A stretch of 6,625 nucleotides of DNA from NCBI GenBank assembly GCA_017542695.1, contig JAFXWT010000146.1, forward strand, positions 1 to 6,625. The letters are read 5' to 3'. The DNA is from Clostridia bacterium. GTDB lineage: Bacteria; Bacillota_A; Clostridia; Oscillospirales; CAG-272. Both the position numbers and the translations under genes were made by a program. The notes beneath the pieces are model-generated. The model was not told the origin of the DNA and did no database searches. It worked only from the letters and a program-made list of their open reading frames with translations. Positions 4,456-6,625 of the stretch are shown piece by piece (position 1 is the stretch's first letter; every line of letters starts with the position of its first letter).

Positions 4456-5847
4456 ATGTACTATAAATTAAGTGACGATTACGCCCTGCGCTCGTGGAAG
4501 TTCGCACCTCACGGAGTGTATTATCGCTTTGCGGCAAAGCCGCTTCGCGTCGACAAAGAAACGTTCGACCTGCTTTTGAAATGCGACGGGCTGACCGAGC
4601 TTGAGGAAAACGACGCGCTGAAGGGGCTTGCGGCTCGCGGAGTGATCGAGCCGTGCGAAAAGGGCGAGCTGCCGTGCGAGTGGTCGCGTTACAGAGAGTA
4701 TGAGCACCGCTTCGTGCCCGCGATGAATCTGATGATCACCGGCAAGTGCAACTACAACTGCCGCCATTGCTTCAACGCCGCAGACAACGCCGAAAAAATG
4801 AGCGAATGGGACTGGGATCAACTTATGGACCTGTTCGATCAGGCAGCGGACTGCGGTATGCATTCGATTACGCTGACAGGCGGCGAGCCGATGATGTATC
4901 CGCGCTTTCTCGACGCGGTACGGGAGATCTACAAGCGCGGCATGGTGCTCGAAAAGCTGACGACGAACGGGTATTTTCTGACGAAGGAAGTACTTGAAGA
5001 ATTCAAGGCGCTCAAATGCGATCCGCTCATCAAAATTTCGTTTGACGGAATCGGGAATCACGACTGGATGCGCGGACACAAGGGCGCCGAGGAGCGCACG
5101 CTCGAAGCGTTCCGGCTCTGCACCGCGGAAGGATTTCAGACGTCGTCGCAGACGCAGGTCAATAGGCGGACAATCGACGGTATATGGGACACGATGTGCC
5201 TGCTCGATTCGATCGGTGTGAACAAGATGCGCCTGATCCGAACCACGCCTGTCCCCCGCTGGATCAAAAACGAGCCGGACGGCTCGATCCCGATACCGGA
5301 ATATTTTGAACGGATGCTCGATATCGCCGACCGGTATATGCACGGCAATCACAAAATGGCGGTGCTCGTCTGGCAGTTCATCCGTTTCTTCCCGAAGGAA
5401 AAGGTTTACAGCATGGAGGACGTCATATCTTCATGCGGAGTCGAATCCCCGACGCAGGCGGTCTGTCCCGGAAACCGCATGATGATGGCGGTCACCTGCG
5501 AAAAGGACGTCGCGCTCTGTCTGCAGATGAGCGACTACGCAAAATATTTCGGCTATGAATACGACAACCTCGGAAAAAGACGTCTGAAGGACGTTATCAC
5601 CGAAGGAAAATGGCACGACGCGGTATGCACGAACCACTATATGCTCAAAAAGAACGGCGAAAAATGCGGAAAATGCGAATGGTTCGGCTACTGCGGCGGC
5701 GGATGCCGTGCGCTGGCGATGCTCGACTCCGCTGAACGGACCGGAAAGATCGATTATTTCGCCGCCGATCCGGTCGCCTGCCTGTTTTTCAAGGGCGGCT
5801 GGTACGACAGGGTCAAAGAGCGCCTCGTCGATTTTAAAAGAATTTGA
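4456..5847 (+). CDS. Radical SAM/SPASM peptide maturase 2, paralogue of maturase 1
   Basis: 463 residues, aligning with the enzyme at 1591 without a gap over about the first 315: MYY, LRSWK, CDG, GVIEPCEKG, EWSR, CNxNCRHCF, TGGEPM, SFDG, NHDWMR, PRW and VWQ fall at the same residue numbers. SAM-cluster cysteines are 98, 102 and 105; GGEP is 142-145. The SPASM ligands are C337, C355, C404-x2-C407-x5-C413-x3-C417 and C442. Before C355 the usual Gly is Lys350 (CEKDVALC), and C348 and C391 are additional. Residues 1-70 resemble a PqqD-like recognition domain (inference). No Shine-Dalgarno lies at normal distance, and it starts 8 bases after the precursor C stop, so reinitiation is likely. It sits among four precursors with terminal Cys, its probable substrates. 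The reaction, perhaps a Cys thioether or C-C link, is unknown. Confidence 0.95.
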   Translation: MYYKLSDDYALRSWKFAPHGVYYRFAAKPLRVDKETFDLLLKCDGLTELEENDALKGLAARGVIEPCEKGELPCEWSRYREYEHRFVPAMNLMITGKCNYNCRHCFNAADNAEKMSEWDWDQLMDLFDQAADCGMHSITLTGGEPMMYPRFLDAVREIYKRGMVLEKLTTNGYFLTKEVLEEFKALKCDPLIKISFDGIGNHDWMRGHKGAEERTLEAFRLCTAEGFQTSSQTQVNRRTIDGIWDTMCLLDSIGVNKMRLIRTTPVPRWIKNEPDGSIPIPEYFERMLDIADRYMHGNHKMAVLVWQFIRFFPKEKVYSMEDVISSCGVESPTQAVCPGNRMMMAVTCEKDVALCLQMSDYAKYFGYEYDNLGKRRLKDVITEGKWHDAVCTNHYMLKKNGEKCGKCEWFGYCGGGCRALAMLDSAERTGKIDYFAADPVACLFFKGGWYDRVKERLVDFKRI

Positions 5848-5853
5848 TTTTAC

Positions 5854-5858
5854 AGGAG
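5854..5858 (+). promoter_or_regulatory. Ribosome binding site AGGAG for the 72-residue precursor
   Basis: AGGAG lies 11 bases upstream of ATG 5870, in the 22-base gap after maturase 2. The spacing is slightly long but usable. Confidence 0.6.
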
Positions 5859-5869
5859 AATGAGAAGTT

Positions 5870-6088
5870 ATGAACGAAAAGCTTAACGAGACTCTCAAGG
5901 GAATATACGATTCACTCACCGAAGAACAGAAGGAAAAGGCGAAAGCCTGCAAGACTATGGACGATTTTTTGAAGTTTGCGGGCGAGGAAGGGATCGAGTT
6001 GCCCGACGAGACGCTGGATTCCGTCGCGGGCGGCGTTTTGCCGATCGACCCCAAAACCGGAAAGCCTCTTACCGCCGGCAAGTGTTAA
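5870..6088 (+). CDS. Nif11-type precursor D with minimal 17-residue core ending in cysteine
   Basis: 72 residues. The leader (1-55) runs MNEKLNETLKGIYDSLTEEQ, then KAKACKTMDDFLKFAGEEGIE, then PDETLDSVAGG, with cleavage predicted after Gly55; Cys27 is at the shared CKT position. The core (56-72, nt 6035-6085) is VLPIDPKTGKPLTAGKC, with two Pro-centred turns, three Lys and the single terminal Cys72. It lacks the Trp/ST-E domain of precursors A-C but keeps the terminal Cys, making it the simplest candidate substrate of the preceding radical SAM enzyme, which ends 22 bases upstream. A single Cys permits only one Cys-based crosslink per molecule. The leader is clearly of the family; that the peptide is a substrate is inferred from leader and position. 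Confidence 0.88.
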   Translation: MNEKLNETLKGIYDSLTEEQKEKAKACKTMDDFLKFAGEEGIELPDETLDSVAGGVLPIDPKTGKPLTAGKC

Positions 6089-6134
6089 AGAAACTGAAGA
6101 GGATCGCTTCCGCGTTCGGAGCTTGAAAAAACAC

Positions 6135-6196
6135 AAGGAGAAAACAAAAATGTCAGACGAAAAGAAGATCAAAGCAAAAGAACCGACCGATGAACA
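6135..6196 (+). repeat. RBS plus leader-start repeat, copy 2 (copy 1 at 3031-3092)
   Basis: Matches 3031-3092 with 6 mismatches in 62 bases, including the AAGGAG site and the spacer to the ATG. The match fades after the codons for DEQ, where the leader switches to Nif11-type sequence. The AAGGAG at 6135-6140 also decides the start at 6150 over the in-frame ATG at 5976, which would overlap the preceding gene. Confidence 0.75.
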
Positions 6197-6395
6197 GAAG
6201 GAAAAAATGAAAGCGTGCAAGACCGCGGAAGAGCTTTTGGCGTTTGCAAAAGAGGAAAACATCGAGCTTTCCGACGAACTGCTCGAAGCGGTTTCCGGAG
6301 GCGTTCAGGCGGGTCTCATCACGACCGGCGGTTCCGGAGAATTCGGACCGCATAAGCCGGATGATCCCAGACCGCAGAAACCGACGTGGTTTTAA
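6150..6395 (+). CDS. RiPP precursor E with chimeric leader and cysteine-free proline-rich core
   Basis: 81 residues; AAGGAG ends 9 bases before ATG 6150. Residues 1-12 (MSDEKKIKAKEP) match the start of the CxxC peptide at 3046. From TDEQKEKMKACKTAEELLAFA (13-33) to ELSDELLEAVSGG (39-51) the leader is Nif11-like, with Cys23 in the CKT position and cleavage predicted after Gly51. The core (52-81, nt 6303-6392) is VQAGLITTGGSGEFGPH followed by KPDDPRPQKPTWF: Gly-rich, then Pro-rich, with no Cys, ending in Trp-Phe. A Cys-thioether is therefore impossible here. If a radical SAM enzyme acts on it, the target must be another residue such as Trp80, Phe81 or Lys. It could also be exported unmodified. 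It is the last cluster gene before a regulatory gap. Confidence 0.87.
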   Translation: MSDEKKIKAKEPTDEQKEKMKACKTAEELLAFAKEENIELSDELLEAVSGGVQAGLITTGGSGEFGPHKPDDPRPQKPTWF

Positions 6396-6473
6396 GTTTT
6401 AGAAAAACAGCGAAAATATTTGTTTACATAAGAAAGGAAATTGCGCGGTTCACAGCACGGCAAGGGGGATTCT

Positions 6474-6499
6474 TTGACAGAGAACTTTCATAATATAAA
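6474..6499 (+). promoter_or_regulatory. Tentative sigma-A-like promoter for the secreted protein gene
   Basis: TTGACA (6474-6479) is a perfect -35 hexamer, and TATAAA (6494-6499) lies 14 bases on. The spacing is shorter than the optimal 17, so strength and identity are uncertain. It sits in the 135-base gap 6396-6530, the longest in the window, where no transcription terminator hairpin is evident. Confidence 0.35.
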
Positions 6500-6514
6500 C
6501 TCCGGGCTGTCGAC

Positions 6515-6521
6515 AGGGAGG
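6515..6521 (+). promoter_or_regulatory. Ribosome binding site AGGGAGG for the secreted protein gene
   Basis: AGGGAGG lies 9 bases upstream of ATG 6531, supporting that start. It directly abuts a 10-bp palindrome CTGTCGACAG (6507-6516), too short to call an operator. Confidence 0.65.
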
Positions 6522-6530
6522 GTGCATTCA

Positions 6531-6625
6531 ATGAAAAACAAGAGTAAAGGGCGGATTTGCCTGTTTATGGCGTTTGTTTTTGTCCTCGGGACGATGTGCG
6601 CTTTTCCGGCGTTCGCCGAGGGACA
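6531..6625 (+). CDS. Secreted or surface protein, N-terminal signal peptide only (3' partial)
   Basis: Only 31 codons are visible before the window ends. They spell a classical Sec signal peptide: a basic start (MKNKSKGR), a hydrophobic core (CLFMAFVFVLGTMCAF, residues 10-25) and a PAFA site with signal peptidase I cleavage predicted after Ala29, leaving Glu-Gly. Cys23 is not in a lipobox because no cleavable LxGC pattern precedes it, so lipoprotein processing is less likely. A strong AGGGAGG precedes the ATG. The gap and possible promoter before it suggest a separate transcript, so its relation to the peptide cluster is unknown. The mature protein cannot be identified from this fragment. Confidence 0.8.
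   Translation, partial: MKNKSKGRICLFMAFVFVLGTMCAFPAFAEG

Noticed and set aside
4468..5352. Long open frame of 294 codons on the minus strand
   Set aside because: It lies wholly antisense to maturase 2, is a shadow of that gene's codon bias, and its translation is Arg/His-rich without recognisable motifs.
5431..6081. 216-codon open frame on the minus strand
   Set aside because: Antisense to the end of maturase 2 and to precursor D, with low-complexity Ser/Phe composition typical of a shadow frame.
6104..6122. Hairpin between precursors D and E (GCTTCCG/CGGAGC) as a terminator
   Set aside because: The stem is short with a wobble or bulge and is followed by A residues, not a T-run.
5976..6149. 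Extended N-terminus for precursor E from ATG 5976
   Set aside because: It runs through the preceding precursor in another frame. AAGGAG before ATG 6150 and the match to the gene at 3046 fix the start.
6482..6511. ECF-type promoter (GAAC and GTC) for autoregulation by the sigma factor
   Set aside because: The spacing of about 23 bases is too long for the usual 16-17, and the elements are very short.
6507..6516. Palindrome CTGTCGACAG as an operator
   Set aside because: A 10-bp palindrome is expected several times by chance in a window this size, and no second copy or spaced half-site was seen.

Overview
The window reads as the middle and end of a ribosomally synthesised, post-translationally modified peptide (RiPP) cluster of the Nif11/NHLP type. 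Twelve genes are well or fairly well supported, plus one doubtful small ORF, all on the + strand. Codon use is moderately GC-rich. Intergenic gaps are A-rich with strong AGGAG-type ribosome binding sites, and the protein families fit an anaerobic Firmicute (Clostridia, perhaps an Oscillospirales/Ruminococcaceae-like gut or rumen lineage). That placement comes from family resemblance only.

Layout. (1) 1-369 is the 3' end of an ABC exporter ATPase domain of the NHLM bacteriocin-export type. (2) 338-445 is a doubtful 35-residue ORF. (3) 448-642 encodes a 64-residue peptide with a leader-like ending, followed with a 4-bp ATGA overlap by (4) an ECF-like sigma factor at 639-1118. (5) 1139-1504 is a Nif11-leader precursor with a five-cysteine core. 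(6) 1591-3006 is a radical SAM/SPASM maturase. (7) 3046-3258 is a short double-glycine peptide whose core carries two CxxC pairs. (8-10) 3288-3677, 3722-4081 and 4100-4447 are three tandem paralogous Nif11-type precursors, each ending in a single cysteine. (11) 4456-5847 is a second radical SAM/SPASM maturase paralogous to the first. (12) 5870-6088 is a short precursor whose 17-residue core also ends in cysteine. (13) 6150-6395 is a cysteine-free, proline-rich precursor with a chimeric leader. (14) A gap with possible promoter elements separates the cluster from the first 31 codons of a secreted protein (6531 to the window edge).

Inferred working model: the sigma factor drives or tunes the cluster. 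Seven leader-bearing peptides are made from mostly strong ribosome binding sites. The two radical SAM/SPASM enzymes, each with an N-terminal region resembling a PqqD-like recognition domain, modify the cores. The ABC exporter, whose N-terminal part lies upstream of the window, would cleave at the GG sites and export the products.

The most unusual signal is that four consecutive precursors around the second maturase end exactly in cysteine. Each has no other core cysteine, and three of the four share a conserved core domain of about 60-68 residues. This does not look like an ordinary multi-cysteine sactipeptide or lanthipeptide core. It suggests either single-crosslink chemistry at the C-terminal Cys or a scaffold/carrier function.
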